From contig NZ_AXVK01000027.1 of NCBI RefSeq assembly GCF_000482485.1, positions 1 through 64,000 of the forward strand: 64,000 bases of DNA. The letters run 5' to 3'. The stretch is from Paucisalibacillus globulus DSM 18846. Its GTDB lineage: Bacteria; Bacillota; Bacilli; Bacillales; Amphibacillaceae. The notes below the pieces were generated by a model, which was not told where the DNA came from, did no database searches, and worked only from the letters and a program-made list of their open reading frames with translations. Shown here piece by piece: positions 9,343 to 18,213 of the stretch. Both the position numbers and the translations under genes were made by a program. Each line of letters opens with the position of its first letter. Positions within the stretch are counted from its first letter, which is position 1.

Positions 9343-10338
9343 ATGAAAAAGATTAAATTAATCGCGATATTCTCGGTACTCGCGCTTTTGTTCCTTTCTG
9401 CTTGTGGTTCCAGTAGCGAAAATACAACAATAAAAATAGGAGAGGTTACCCGCTCTCTATTCTATGCACCACAATATGTAGCAATTGAAAAGGGATTCTT
9501 TGAAGAGGAAGGATTAGACGTAGAATTACAAACAACATGGGGTGGCGACAAAACAATGACCGCTTTATTATCAGACGGAATTGATGTTGCTCTTGTTGGT
9601 TCTGAAACTTCTGTCTATGTTTATGCACAAGATTCAAAGGACTATGCTGTTAACTTTGCTCAATTAACGCAAACAGATGGGACTTTCCTAGTTGCAAAGG
9701 AAGAAAAGCCTGATTTTAAATGGGAGGACCTAACAGACTCCAATTTCCTTGGCCAGCGTAAGGGCGGTATGCCACAGATGGTTGGGGAATTTGTTCTAAA
9801 AAAATATGGCATTGATCCACATAATGATTTAACACTACATCAAAACATTGAATTTGCTAATATTCCAGGTGCATTCTTATCAGGTGACTATGAGTACGTA
9901 CAGTTATTTGAACCCACTGCAAGTGTCTTTGAAAAAGAGGGTAATGGACACGTAATCGCATCATTTGGTGAAGAATCCGGCCATGTACCTTACACCGTAT
10001 TTATGGCGAAACAAAGCTATATTGATGAAACACCAGAAAACATTGAAAAATTCACAAGAGCCATTTATAAAGCACAACAATGGGTACAAGAAACGGATTC
10101 ATCCGAAATCGCTGAAACGATACAAAAGTACTTCGAGGATGTTGATTTAGATATTCTTACTTCCTCCATTGAGCGATATAAAAGTCAAGGATCCTTTGCA
10201 ACTGACCCAATCTTGGATGAAGAAGAGTGGAATAACTTAAAAGACATCATGAACGAAGCAGGGGAATTACCTGATGGCGAGATTTCTTACGAAGAATTAG
10301 TAAACACAGAAATAGCAGAGGACGTCATCAATAACTAA
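9343..10338 (+). CDS. ytlA: NitT/TauT-type ABC transporter substrate-binding lipoprotein
   Basis: The protein is exported and lipid-anchored: residues 1-20 are a signal peptide ending in the lipobox LSAC with Cys21. The mature part is an NMT1/SsuA-like periplasmic-binding fold, starting with IKIGEVTRSLFYAPQYVAIEKG, typical of the nitrate/taurine/sulfonate/thiamine-precursor group. I start at 9343, 9 nt after AAAGGG; an in-frame ATG at 9322 would add seven residues before the signal peptide. It is the first gene of a three-gene operon with ytlC and ytlD (gaps of 11 and 26 bp). The substrate is not known to me, and the name follows B. subtilis synteny next to pckA. Confidence 0.85.
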   Translation: MKKIKLIAIFSVLALLFLSACGSSSENTTIKIGEVTRSLFYAPQYVAIEKGFFEEEGLDVELQTTWGGDKTMTALLSDGIDVALVGSETSVYVYAQDSKDYAVNFAQLTQTDGTFLVAKEEKPDFKWEDLTDSNFLGQRKGGMPQMVGEFVLKKYGIDPHNDLTLHQNIEFANIPGAFLSGDYEYVQLFEPTASVFEKEGNGHVIASFGEESGHVPYTVFMAKQSYIDETPENIEKFTRAIYKAQQWVQETDSSEIAETIQKYFEDVDLDILTSSIERYKSQGSFATDPILDEEEWNNLKDIMNEAGELPDGEISYEELVNTEIAEDVINN

Positions 10339-10349
10339 GGAGGGAAAAC

Positions 10350-11126
10350 ATGTCCTTTCTAACCTTAGAAAATGTAACGCATCATTACTTTGGTAAAAAT
10401 GACTATACAAAGGCTTTAGATGATATCTCTTTCTCTGTAAAAGAGGGTGAATTCGTTTCATTACTCGGACCAAGTGGTTGTGGTAAATCAACGGTTCTCT
10501 CAATTGTTTCGGGTATTATGAAACAGACCTCAGGGAAGGTACTTCTAGATAACAAACCAATTACAGAATCTGAACTAGCAATAGGCTACATGCTACAGCA
10601 AGATTATCTATTCCCGTGGAAAACTATCTTAGATAATGTCTTGCTTGGCCCAACAATCCACAATAATATAGATCAGAAAATTAAGGCAAAGGCAATAGAG
10701 CTTCTAGAAGAGGTTGGATTATATAATGTAGAAAATCAATATCCCCCCTCTCTTTCCGGCGGAATGCGTCAGCGTGTCGCCTTAGTAAGAACCTTAATAA
10801 CAGATCCTAAAATCCTATTATTAGATGAACCATTTTCAGCATTAGATTATCAAACAAAGCTAAAATTGGAAGACTTAGTTTTCAAGCTTCTACACGCTTA
10901 TCACAAGACTGCAATTCTAGTTACCCATGACATTGGAGAAGCAATTGCTATGAGTGACAGAATCATAGTAATGAGTGCGAATCCAGGTGAAATCGCAAAA
11001 ACATTTGAAGTACCAATTGAGTTACGGAATGAAATGCCTTTTCTAGTTCGCAGGCATCCTAAATACCAATCAATTTTCGACAAAGTTTGGGAGGAGTTAA
11101 ACAAAAATGAAACACAATCTGTTTAA
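10350..11126 (+). CDS. ytlC: NitT/TauT-type ABC transporter ATP-binding protein
   Basis: The 258-residue ATPase carries all ABC motifs in order: Walker [10 protein letters not shown] (near residue 40), Q-loop LQQDYLFPW, signature [11 protein letters not shown] (near 136), Walker [13 protein letters not shown] (near 156) and H-loop VTHDIGEA. It would power import of the solute captured by the upstream lipoprotein through the downstream permease. It has a strong AAGGAGG site 11 bp after ytlA. Confidence 0.93.
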   Translation: MSFLTLENVTHHYFGKNDYTKALDDISFSVKEGEFVSLLGPSGCGKSTVLSIVSGIMKQTSGKVLLDNKPITESELAIGYMLQQDYLFPWKTILDNVLLGPTIHNNIDQKIKAKAIELLEEVGLYNVENQYPPSLSGGMRQRVALVRTLITDPKILLLDEPFSALDYQTKLKLEDLVFKLLHAYHKTAILVTHDIGEAIAMSDRIIVMSANPGEIAKTFEVPIELRNEMPFLVRRHPKYQSIFDKVWEELNKNETQSV

Positions 11127-11152
11127 ATCCTGCCCGGAAAGGGGATGTAGCA

Positions 11153-11959
11153 ATGGCTAATAAAGGAGATCACATTCTATTTGATAAGCATATGCAGGGC
11201 CTAAAACGCGAAAAACGAATTGTTTTCATCTGGCAAGCAATTATTCTAGTAGGTTTTTTTGGATTATGGGAAATTGCAAGTAGAACGAACTGGATTGATC
11301 CATTGCTATTCAGTTCCCCAACTAAAGTCTACAATCTATTAATTGAAAAATTAACGGATGGATCAATGATTTCTCACACATTAGTAACGTTGTTTGAAAC
11401 GTTAGCTGGTTTTATTATTGGGACACTGCTTGGAATTGTGCTCGCATCCTTATTATGGTCATCAGCTAGATTTTCAAAAATATCTGATCCATATCTTGTA
11501 ATTTTGAATGCGATGCCTAAAGTTGCATTGGGGCCAATTATCATTGTAGCTTTGGGACCTGGATATATTGCAATCATTGCGATGGGAGCGATAATATCCA
11601 TTATCATTACGACAATCGTTGTCTATACTGGATTTCGTGAAGTAGATCCAAACTATGAAAAGGTATTAAAAAGCTTCGGTGCTACTCGATGGCAATGCTT
11701 TAAGTCGGCAGTATTTCCAGCAAACTTACCTGTTATGATTTCTACTTTAAAAGTAAATGTAGGATTATCTTGGGTTGGTGTTATTGTCGGAGAATTCCTG
11801 GTTTCTTCAGAAGGATTAGGATACCTGATTGTTTACGGATTCCAGGTATTTGATTTCACACTCGTTATGGCTGCCCTGATTCTAATTGCAATCTTTGCTG
11901 CTATTATGTATAAGGTTGTGGAGAGAATAGAAGGTTGGCTGATTAAACATACAACTTAG
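11153..11959 (+). CDS. ytlD: NitT/TauT-type ABC transporter permease
   Basis: The 268-residue inner-membrane protein has about six hydrophobic segments and the BPD_transp_1 EAA-like loop ([23 protein letters not shown]), which docks to the ATPase. The opening [33 protein letters not shown] is usual for SsuC/TauC-like permeases. It is the last gene of the ytlACD operon and is followed by a clear terminator. Confidence 0.93.
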   Translation: MANKGDHILFDKHMQGLKREKRIVFIWQAIILVGFFGLWEIASRTNWIDPLLFSSPTKVYNLLIEKLTDGSMISHTLVTLFETLAGFIIGTLLGIVLASLLWSSARFSKISDPYLVILNAMPKVALGPIIIVALGPGYIAIIAMGAIISIIITTIVVYTGFREVDPNYEKVLKSFGATRWQCFKSAVFPANLPVMISTLKVNVGLSWVGVIVGEFLVSSEGLGYLIVYGFQVFDFTLVMAALILIAIFAAIMYKVVERIEGWLIKHTT

Positions 11960-12002
11960 ATATATTAATTATATATGAAAAAGCACAGACAAAGAATGAA
12001 TA

Positions 12003-12041
12003 AAAAGGAAGCTTGGATAGTAAAATTCTAAGCTTCCTTTA
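12003..12041. terminator. terminator after ytlD
   Basis: AAAGGAAGCTT and AAGCTTCCTTT form an 11-bp stem flanked by A- and T-runs; it probably also ends the converging minus-strand genes. Confidence 0.85.
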
Positions 12042-12065
12042 CATTGGATACAAATAAATGCTCTA

Positions 12066-12421
12066 CTATTTGGATATCCATTCATATTGAATATCTGGTA
12101 AATTTTCCTCATTTTCATGCCCTCTTAAAATAATGTTAAATCCATGTTTTTCATAAAACTGTTGCGCACGTTTATTAACTTCAAATGTGTATAGTTTTAG
12201 ACTGCCACTTGAATGGTTTTTAGCTTGATTTAGTAATGCTGCGCCAATGCTAAGTAAATTTGAAATTGTTCCGGTAAAATATGATTTAAAAAATAAACAT
12301 GATTTTCAAAACTAAGACGTTCTTTCTGACCGATCGCCTTCTCTTTGCTTTCTCTCCACATTTCCACTGTCTGCTTAGCGTATTTCTGATGATATTTAGT
12401 AATTATGAAGTTATTTTTCAA
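12066..12421 (-). pseudogene. GNAT acetyltransferase, internally deleted
   Basis: The N-terminal part (12230-12421) reads MKNNFIITKYHQKYAKQTVE...EQFQIYLALA, the opening of a GNAT fold. It then hits a stop. In the next frame the C-terminal part follows directly: IGAALLNQAKNHSSGSLKLY, then NKRAQQFYEKHGFNI and QYEWISK to the stop at 12066-12068. Between LALA and IGAALL some 40-50 residues of beta4/beta5 and the acetyl-CoA loop are missing, so the break is a deletion that also changed frame rather than a single-base error. The product would be non-functional. Confidence 0.8.
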
Positions 12422-12444
12422 ATCGGTCCCCCATGTATTTTTCG

Positions 12445-13185
12445 CTAATCTCCTTGAACAATTTTCAATAGTCTTCCCTGATCTTCTGTTAATACGATTT
12501 CTGAAAGCCTAGCACCTGCAATAATTGGTGCCCACTCCATAATTTCACCTTTCGATATTCCACTTTTTTTACAGTAAAGGTTCAAATATAATTCTGCTAA
12601 TTCCTCGTACTGTTGAGAATACAAAAGATACGTTCGACACACATCTGCACGAATATCTCCTACACTGGAGTCAACCCAATCAATAACGAAGACTCTGTTA
12701 TCTGACATGATGACATTAAATAAATGAAAATCACCATGACATAGCCTTGCGTCAAATTTCATATGATCTAATTGATTAAGTAGATTAGTTTTCTGTATCT
12801 CATTTAACTTACTGGCTAATTGTATTTGTCGCTTCAGCTTTTTAGCCATTGGTTCAATTGTATTAAGGCATATTTCGTGAATTTTGAGCTGAATATCTAC
12901 TGAAATACCCATATAATAATCTGCCTTATGCCGATTCTCCAATAATAAGTCTCCTAATGTCTTGCCTTTTATATATGCCATAATAATGGCAGGATTCCCA
13001 TCTATTGTTGTCACATCGATAATTCTTGGAACAGGAAGACCACTTACTCTAGCTGCCTCTTGCTTTGCAGCTTCATTTATAGCTTCTTCTTGGGGAAAAT
13101 AATCATGAAATACTTTAATAATTTGATCTTCGCATCGATATATTTTAGCGGTATTTCCTTGTGCTATCGGTGTATCAAGGTTCAT
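12445..13185 (-). CDS. APH-family phosphotransferase (aminoglycoside/choline kinase-like)
   Basis: The 246-residue protein has the kinase-like APH fold: an N-terminal nucleotide loop (AQGNTAKIYRCEDQIIKVF, with the ATP-binding Lys), the catalytic loop LCHGDFHLFNVI near residue 155 and the metal-binding DWVDSSVGD near 174. Related proteins phosphorylate small hydroxyl compounds, but the substrate cannot be read from sequence and antibiotic resistance should not be assumed. It ends 23 bp before the broken GNAT gene and may have been cotranscribed with it. Confidence 0.85.
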   Translation of the reverse strand: MNLDTPIAQGNTAKIYRCEDQIIKVFHDYFPQEEAINEAAKQEAARVSGLPVPRIIDVTTIDGNPAIIMAYIKGKTLGDLLLENRHKADYYMGISVDIQLKIHEICLNTIEPMAKKLKRQIQLASKLNEIQKTNLLNQLDHMKFDARLCHGDFHLFNVIMSDNRVFVIDWVDSSVGDIRADVCRTYLLYSQQYEELAELYLNLYCKKSGISKGEIMEWAPIIAGARLSEIVLTEDQGRLLKIVQGD

Positions 13186-13277
13186 TAGATTACCTCAGTT
13201 CTACATAATTTTATACATAATCACTTTACGTTCAATAAGGAATTTTAATAATCATTACCCCATTCGACTAAGAACCA

Positions 13278-13835
13278 TTATTCTATGTTTTTTTGCAACT
13301 CATAATTTAGTGTAAGATCGAAATGGTGTTGTTCATGTATGGCTAATAAGTGTACACTTTGAACAACATTTGGGTAATTAGCAATGGGGTCTGGATATCT
13401 GATTTGACCTGCAACTCTTTCATCAAGCTTAGAAAGCTTATTTTTTAATTTATCTGTTTCAAAATTTAGCAGTTGCTGAAGTTCTTTGAGGTCTTTTTTT
13501 TGATGGATGTTTTTTGGTGGTGTTAAAACAAAAGGTGCATTCATTGATTTCTTCTTATTCTGAGTAAATTCTTCATAAATATTGTACGTTGCAATTTTAT
13601 ATGGTCTATTTTTACGTAATTTTCCGTATGGAAGCATAATTGGAAGATAAAAAGAAGAAAACCTTCTAACCAATCTCACCATAAGAACAAGATGATAAAT
13701 TGTTTCATTTACAGACCATTTGTCTGGTAATGGCCTATTCTGTGGATCAACACCTGATTCAGCTATTGTATTATAAAAATCATATCGTTGGTTTTCTATT
13801 AACTTGAAATAAGCCTGGATTTGTTTGCTATCCAA
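13278..13835 (-). CDS. DinB-like family protein
   Basis: The 185-residue protein looks like a DinB/YfiT-type four-helix bundle. The early segment PLPDKWSVNETIYHLVLM is the usual first metal-site region (His in IYHLV), and the C-terminal LLAIHEQHHFDLTL supplies the other His ligands. Members are metal-binding and often thiol-dependent enzymes of uncertain substrate. A plausible AAGGAG site precedes it. No operon partner is evident. Confidence 0.78.
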   Translation of the reverse strand: MDSKQIQAYFKLIENQRYDFYNTIAESGVDPQNRPLPDKWSVNETIYHLVLMVRLVRRFSSFYLPIMLPYGKLRKNRPYKIATYNIYEEFTQNKKKSMNAPFVLTPPKNIHQKKDLKELQQLLNFETDKLKNKLSKLDERVAGQIRYPDPIANYPNVVQSVHLLAIHEQHHFDLTLNYELQKNIE

Positions 13836-13924
13836 AATAATACTCCTTCCTTATTCCTTGCAAATAAAACAATTCAAATTATTAGTACTATAAAGATTAT
13901 ACCAAGAAAGCTATCTTACAAAAA

Positions 13925-13955
13925 TAAAAAACACTCTTTATAAAGAATGTTTTTC
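13925..13955 (-). terminator. ytkD terminator
   Basis: ACATTCTTTATAAAGAGTGT read on the minus strand forms a self-complementary stem followed by a T-run, 17 bp after the ytkD stop. Confidence 0.75.
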
Positions 13956-13971
13956 ATGAATTTTTCTTCCG

Positions 13972-14442
13972 TTACATGTGGGGAAAATTTAGTTTTTCCA
14001 GACAATAGGTTAAAACATCATCTTTCATAATAAAACTATATTTATTGTCATATTTAACATTTCTAGGGATTTTTTCTAATAAGACAGGTCCTTCTGTTTC
14101 ATAATAGGTATCCTGGACTTCTAGCTTCTCTACTTCAGCATAATAAACATTTTTGACGACATGTCCCGCTTTACCAGCAACATAGTATTGACCTATATAT
14201 TGAATTTTTTTAATTACTCCACCAGTCTCTTCCATTACTTCACGCAGCGCTGCTTCTTTTGGGCTCTCCCCTTTTTCTACTTTTCCACCTGGAAATTCCA
14301 ATCCCCGATCTTTGTGTTTCGTTAATAGCCATTTATTGTCGTATCGACATATGACCCAGACATGCCTTGGATCCTTTGAGAAAGGATGGTTACGAAAAGA
14401 GAGTTGAACCTCATTTTTATAAAAATCTCGAAATCTAAACAT
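13972..14442 (-). CDS. ytkD: Nudix hydrolase YtkD
   Basis: The 156-residue protein carries a complete Nudix box (GGKVEKGESPKEAALREVMEE, residues about 68-90; the box continues TG). The flanks HVWVICRYDNKWLLTKHKDRG and YSFIMKDDVL match B. subtilis YtkD closely. YtkD hydrolyses 8-oxo-dGTP and related nucleotides and has been reported to act on RNA 5' ends; those activities are family knowledge. The gene starts 17 bp after the stop of the next upstream gene (14460-14957), so the two may form an operon. Confidence 0.92.
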   Translation of the reverse strand: MFRFRDFYKNEVQLSFRNHPFSKDPRHVWVICRYDNKWLLTKHKDRGLEFPGGKVEKGESPKEAALREVMEETGGVIKKIQYIGQYYVAGKAGHVVKNVYYAEVEKLEVQDTYYETEGPVLLEKIPRNVKYDNKYSFIMKDDVLTYCLEKLNFPHM

Positions 14443-14459
14443 ATATCAGCTACCTAACT

Positions 14460-14957
14460 TCATCGATGTATTATTTTTGTGATCTTCCACTTCTGGTTTG
14501 CAAAAGTAAACTCGAAATCAATTCCATAATCTGCAAATAATTCGGATTTGTTTTCTTGCTTTACTAGTACTTTATTCTTTTCTAATTGTACCACATCATA
14601 TTGATTCTGTTTATTAAACCATGGCGGAGTTTCCGTAGGGATGATATATAAACTGTCATCTTCTTCAGTATAATAGTAATCAACATATATCCTGACGACT
14701 TCTTCTGTCGTGATATCACTAAATGCCTTAATTAGGGAATCTTTATTATGATAATTTTTCACCTTATAGTTTGAATCAATGTCTTGTACAAGGGTAGTCA
14801 TAAAATCATCAGTTAATTCTACAATTTCATCATGTGTAATAGAATGGGTACCATTTTGGTTTTGAATAGAATGTTGAACTGTTTGTTCATTACCTAGTAA
14901 TGGCATAACATAGCCTATCCCCACTCCAATTGCCACAAGCGCAATAATAAGTCTCAT
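14460..14957 (-). CDS. secreted or membrane-anchored hypothetical protein
   Basis: The 165-residue protein starts with a hydrophobic segment (RLIIALVAIGVGIGYVMPLL) that can act as an N-terminal anchor or signal peptide. The rest is an acidic, Tyr-rich outer domain with a WKITKIIHR C-terminus, of the kind seen in small NTF2-like or lipoprotein-type domains. There is no lipobox Cys. It lies immediately upstream of ytkD with a 17-bp gap. I do not recognise a function. Confidence 0.7.
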   Translation of the reverse strand: MRLIIALVAIGVGIGYVMPLLGNEQTVQHSIQNQNGTHSITHDEIVELTDDFMTTLVQDIDSNYKVKNYHNKDSLIKAFSDITTEEVVRIYVDYYYTEEDDSLYIIPTETPPWFNKQNQYDVVQLEKNKVLVKQENKSELFADYGIDFEFTFANQKWKITKIIHR

Positions 14958-15053
14958 AGTTTTCCCACCTACCTTCTATTTATACTATTCCCTATAAAGT
15001 AAGATAACTAAACAAAAAAGGAATAAGATAATATATCCTATTCCTGTACTTGC

Positions 15054-15374
15054 CTATATATGATTTTCTCCTAAAATACCAATGCTTTTAATATGATTTT
15101 TCACTGTCTTATCACCTAAATCATAGAGCATTTGATAGACATCAATTAAACCTGCATCATATCTATCATTTGCTTTGTCATTATGATAAGGCATAATTGG
15201 TACATGAGCCCTCCAAAAGCTATCATGTGCTGAACCATCCATATTTCTAAACTTAGCCCTTAGCATCGTAACTTCTTCTTGAGTTGCATTAATTGTAAAG
15301 CTATCATTATTTTGGTACTTGACTTGAGAAATTTCACCACTTCCAATATCGACATAGTAAGTCTTTTTTTCCAT
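15054..15374 (-). CDS. conserved small cytoplasmic protein
   Basis: The 106-residue protein begins MEKKTYYVDIGSGEIS and contains HDSFWRAHVPIMPYHND and YDLGDKTVKNHIKSIGIL. It has no membrane segment. The type is familiar from Bacillaceae genomes, where it is annotated as hypothetical or loosely as a hydrolase; I see no catalytic motif to justify that. It is preceded by a GGAGGTG site 70 bp downstream of menE and lies on the same strand as the men genes. Confidence 0.75.
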   Translation of the reverse strand: MEKKTYYVDIGSGEISQVKYQNNDSFTINATQEEVTMLRAKFRNMDGSAHDSFWRAHVPIMPYHNDKANDRYDAGLIDVYQMLYDLGDKTVKNHIKSIGILGENHI

Positions 15375-15443
15375 TACAACACCTCCTATTTCTAATTTGG
15401 CTAAAAATAAGAAAAGAATGTATAGAGAAAAAGAAGTTACTAT

Positions 15444-16892
15444 TTAAAGCAGATCTAATAATTTATTGCGGACTAGTTTATTAGATGCATTTCTAGGAAG
15501 GCTTTCTACAAAATGAATTTCTTTAGGTAGCTTATATTTTGCTAATTTTTCCTCAGCATACAACAAAATGTCGCTTTTTTGGATGTTGGCTTTTGTAGGT
15601 ACTACAAAGGCAACAGGTACTTGTCCCCAATATTCATCTGATTTTCCAGCAATTCCAACTTCCTTAACCCCTTCAAATCCAGATAAGACACTTTCTATTT
15701 CGGATGGATAAATATTTTCTCCACCAGAAATAATTAAATCCTTTCTACGATCAACGACGAATAAAAAGCCTTCCTCATCCACGTATCCAAGGTCACCTGT
15801 GGATAACCATCCATCAGTAAAACTACTTTCATATGCCACATCATTATTAAAATATCCCTTCGTAACCATCGGACCTTTTACCAAAATCTCTCCAATTTCA
15901 TTTGGAGCAGAATCTTTGATTTGTATTTGCGCTGGAAACAAAGCTTTACCTGCTGAACCTATTTTTTGTAGTGCGTCACGAGGACTTAACGTTACAATTT
16001 GCGAAGATGTTTCCGTCATACCAAAGGATTGAAATACTGGAATATTTCTTTCGCTAGCTTTTTCTAATAGTGGAACTGGTGCAGGTCCTCCACCTAATAA
16101 CATACATCGAAAATGATTAGGGAATTGATTTTCTCCTAAACTATCCATAATACGTTGGACCATAACAGTTACAACTGAAGCTATCGTTACACCACGATTT
16201 ACGATTGCATCGAGTACAATTTGTTCATTGAATTTTTCAACCAAATACACTGGCATCCCATAAATTACACTCTTTATAAAAATAGATAAGCCACCAACAT
16301 GAAAGTAAGGTAGTACTGCAAGCCACTTATCTGTTTCTGATAATCCAAGATTTAAGGCAGAACCAATGGCACTCCACCAGTGATTGCCATATGTATGAAT
16401 AACACCCTTTGGAAACCCAGTCGTTCCTGATGTGTAAATGATTGTAAATGGGTCATCTAAATTGATTTCTTCCACAAGTTCTATTTTTTCTTTTATTCTT
16501 TTAGTTACTTCTGAGAAACTCATAACAATATTAGCATCTAATTTTTTCGCTTGTTCTAGTAATGCGTCTTCAGAAATAACTGCCATTACCTTTGAGTCCC
16601 TTATTTGATAATTTAACTCTTCCGTTGTTAACCTTGTATTCAATAAAACCGCAACTGCCCCAAGATAGCTTAACGCATGAATGACAACAATCATGGTTGA
16701 ATTATTATTAGATAGTACTCCAACATGACTTCCTTTTTTTATCCCGAGCTTAGCTAATTTTTTTGCAAACTCCTGGCTTTTCTCTTTTAATTCCCGAAAT
16801 GTAATAGTACTTCCATCGACCAATTCAATTGCTGATTGATTTGGTGAGAGAAAAGCTTGTTTTGTTAACCAATGTGGAATTATCTCTGCCAT
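15444..16892 (-). CDS. menE: o-succinylbenzoate-CoA ligase
   Basis: The 482-residue adenylate-forming enzyme activates o-succinylbenzoate to its CoA thioester, step five of menaquinone synthesis. It has the AMP-binding motif IYTSGTTGFPKGV near residue 150, the YGMTE-like FGMTETSS near 290 and the hinge motif GWLSTGDLGYVDEEG near 366. The C-terminal catalytic Lys lies in RNASNKLVRNKL. It is the last gene of the men run, separated from menB by 310 bp that contain a terminator and repeats, so it may be partly uncoupled from menFDHB. Confidence 0.95.
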   Translation of the reverse strand: MAEIIPHWLTKQAFLSPNQSAIELVDGSTITFRELKEKSQEFAKKLAKLGIKKGSHVGVLSNNNSTMIVVIHALSYLGAVAVLLNTRLTTEELNYQIRDSKVMAVISEDALLEQAKKLDANIVMSFSEVTKRIKEKIELVEEINLDDPFTIIYTSGTTGFPKGVIHTYGNHWWSAIGSALNLGLSETDKWLAVLPYFHVGGLSIFIKSVIYGMPVYLVEKFNEQIVLDAIVNRGVTIASVVTVMVQRIMDSLGENQFPNHFRCMLLGGGPAPVPLLEKASERNIPVFQSFGMTETSSQIVTLSPRDALQKIGSAGKALFPAQIQIKDSAPNEIGEILVKGPMVTKGYFNNDVAYESSFTDGWLSTGDLGYVDEEGFLFVVDRRKDLIISGGENIYPSEIESVLSGFEGVKEVGIAGKSDEYWGQVPVAFVVPTKANIQKSDILLYAEEKLAKYKLPKEIHFVESLPRNASNKLVRNKLLDLL

Positions 16893-16911
16893 AACATCAC
16901 CTCATGTTTTG

Positions 16912-16993
16912 AAAAACTAACGTATTCACTTGTCCTTAAGTGAATGTGTTCGTTCTATTGAGTCTGTGGAAAGCTATTATACTTTCCTAACTG
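16912..16993 (-). repeat. two-hairpin interspersed repeat, copy 2
   Basis: A diverged copy lies 19 bp before the menE start codon. The first hairpin reads GTATTCACTT...AAGTGAATG and the second GGAAAGC...ACTTTCC. The two-hairpin layout is kept although the bases differ from copy 3, with compensating changes in the stem (CATTCGC/GCGAATG became TATTCACTT/AAGTGAAT). Confidence 0.7.
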
Positions 16994-16996
16994 CTG

Positions 16997-17029
16997 AAAA
17001 AACCTTTGCCCGTGAGCAAAGGTTTTTTT
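16997..17029. terminator. terminator-like hairpin between menB and menE
   Basis: AAAAACCTTTGC and GCAAAGGTTTTT form a 12-bp stem around CCGTGA with T-runs on both strands. It lies inside the men run, so it would reduce readthrough from menB into menE. Confidence 0.75.
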
Positions 17030-17037
17030 CATAAAGT

Positions 17038-17190
17038 GAAACTTCAATCAGTGGGGGTTTTTGTACTTCCCCCACTGATTGTTAGTTGAACGAACCTTAG
17101 CTTTTGACTTACTGTTTGATCCCCCACTTATAATTCTTGAATTTCACTCGAATTCCTCTCGTTTAGGGTCTTACAGCCAGTTAACCTGCG
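17038..17190 (-). mobile_element. possible IS200/IS605-type right-end remnant
   Basis: On the minus strand this 150-bp segment runs from CCCTAAACGAGAGGAATTC through GCTAAGGTTCGTTCAAC to a perfect hairpin (CAATCAGTGGGGG...CCCCCACTGATTG, 17045-17081) and GTTTCAC. It has no long open frame. The order resembles the right end/omegaRNA scaffold of IS605-family TnpB elements as I remember them from Bacillaceae, but no transposase gene is here. The assignment is from memory and uncertain; the hairpin itself is directly visible. Confidence 0.35.
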
Positions 17191-17202
17191 ATAAATAACT
17201 AA

Positions 17203-18021
17203 TCAAGGAAAACGAGGGAATTGACCAAAGTCTGGCTTTCTTTTTTCCTTAAATGCATCTCTTCCTTCTTTTGCTTCGTCAGTTGTGTAGTAAAGAAGCG
17301 TTGCATCGCCACCCATTTGTTGTAGTCCAGCTAAACCATCAGTAGCGGCATTGAAAGAAGCTTTTAGGAAACGTAATGCAGTTGGTGATTTTTCTAAAAT
17401 TTCTTCACACCACTGTAAAGTTTCTTCTTCCAGTTTTTCTAAAGGAACCACTTTATTTACCATACCCATCTCATATGCTTCTTCTGCATTGTATTGACGG
17501 CATAAGTACCAAATTTCACGTGCACGTTTTTGACCAACCATTTCCGCAAGTAATCCAGCGCCATAACCAGCATCGAAGCTACCTACTTTAGGTCCAGTTT
17601 GACCAAATTTTGCGTTATCCGCAGCGATTGTTAAATCACAGACAACATGTAGTACATGTCCACCACCAATAGCATATCCAGCAACCATTGCAATTACTGG
17701 TTTTGGAATGGTGCGGATTAAACGTTGTAAGTCTAATACATTAAGACGTGGAATATGGTCAGATCCTACATATCCTCCGTGTCCTCGAACAGACTGGTCT
17801 CCACCAGAACAGAACGCTAGGTCTCCAGCACCTGTTAAAATGATAACACCCACTGATGAATCATCACGAGCATCTGCAAATGCATCAATCATTTCATTTA
17901 CGGTTAATGGTGTAAAAGCATTGCGCTTTTCAGGACGGTTAATTGTCACTTTAGCAACACCATTGTATTTTTCATAAACTATTTCTTCGTATTCACGAAC
18001 TTTTTCCCATTGTACTGTCAT
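17203..18021 (-). CDS. menB: 1,4-dihydroxy-2-naphthoyl-CoA synthase
   Basis: The 272-residue crotonase-fold enzyme closes the second ring, turning o-succinylbenzoyl-CoA into DHNA-CoA. Diagnostic segments are [14 protein letters not shown], the oxyanion region [17 protein letters not shown] near residue 70 and [20 protein letters not shown] with the active-site Asp and Gly. The C-terminus [14 protein letters not shown] is typical of MenB. Length matches B. subtilis MenB (271). AAGGAGG precedes the start. It is separated from menH by 192 bp of repeats. Confidence 0.97.
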   Translation of the reverse strand: MTVQWEKVREYEEIVYEKYNGVAKVTINRPEKRNAFTPLTVNEMIDAFADARDDSSVGVIILTGAGDLAFCSGGDQSVRGHGGYVGSDHIPRLNVLDLQRLIRTIPKPVIAMVAGYAIGGGHVLHVVCDLTIAADNAKFGQTGPKVGSFDAGYGAGLLAEMVGQKRAREIWYLCRQYNAEEAYEMGMVNKVVPLEKLEEETLQWCEEILEKSPTALRFLKASFNAATDGLAGLQQMGGDATLLYYTTDEAKEGRDAFKEKRKPDFGQFPRFP

Positions 18022-18055
18022 GGAAATCCTCCTTTATAGCTATGTAATAGAAACC

Positions 18056-18196
18056 TTTTAGAAAAACTCGCATTCGCTCGTCCTTTTGCGAATGTGTTAG
18101 TTTTTCTTATGTCGGCGGAAAGTTTTTATACTTTCCTAACTACCTAGAAAAACTTGCATCCGCAAATCTATTTGTAAATGTGTTAGTTTTTCTATT
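18056..18196 (-). repeat. two-hairpin interspersed repeat, copy 3 plus a half copy
   Basis: The full copy (18061-18141) is the best preserved: AGAAAAACTCGCATTCGC pairs with GCGAATGTGTTAGTTTTTCT, followed by TATGTCGGC and GGAAAGT...ACTTTCC. A second, partial copy of only the first hairpin follows at 18146-18194 (TAGAAAAACTTGCAT...AATGTGTTAGTTTTTCTA). The pair fills most of the menH-menB gap. Confidence 0.8.
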
Positions 18197-18213
18197 GCAA
18201 CCAAGAAAGTTTA

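Noticed and set aside
12445-13185. Aminoglycoside resistance gene
   Set aside because: The APH fold is shared by many kinases of small metabolites; nothing here identifies an antibiotic as substrate. The same applies to 37821-38615.
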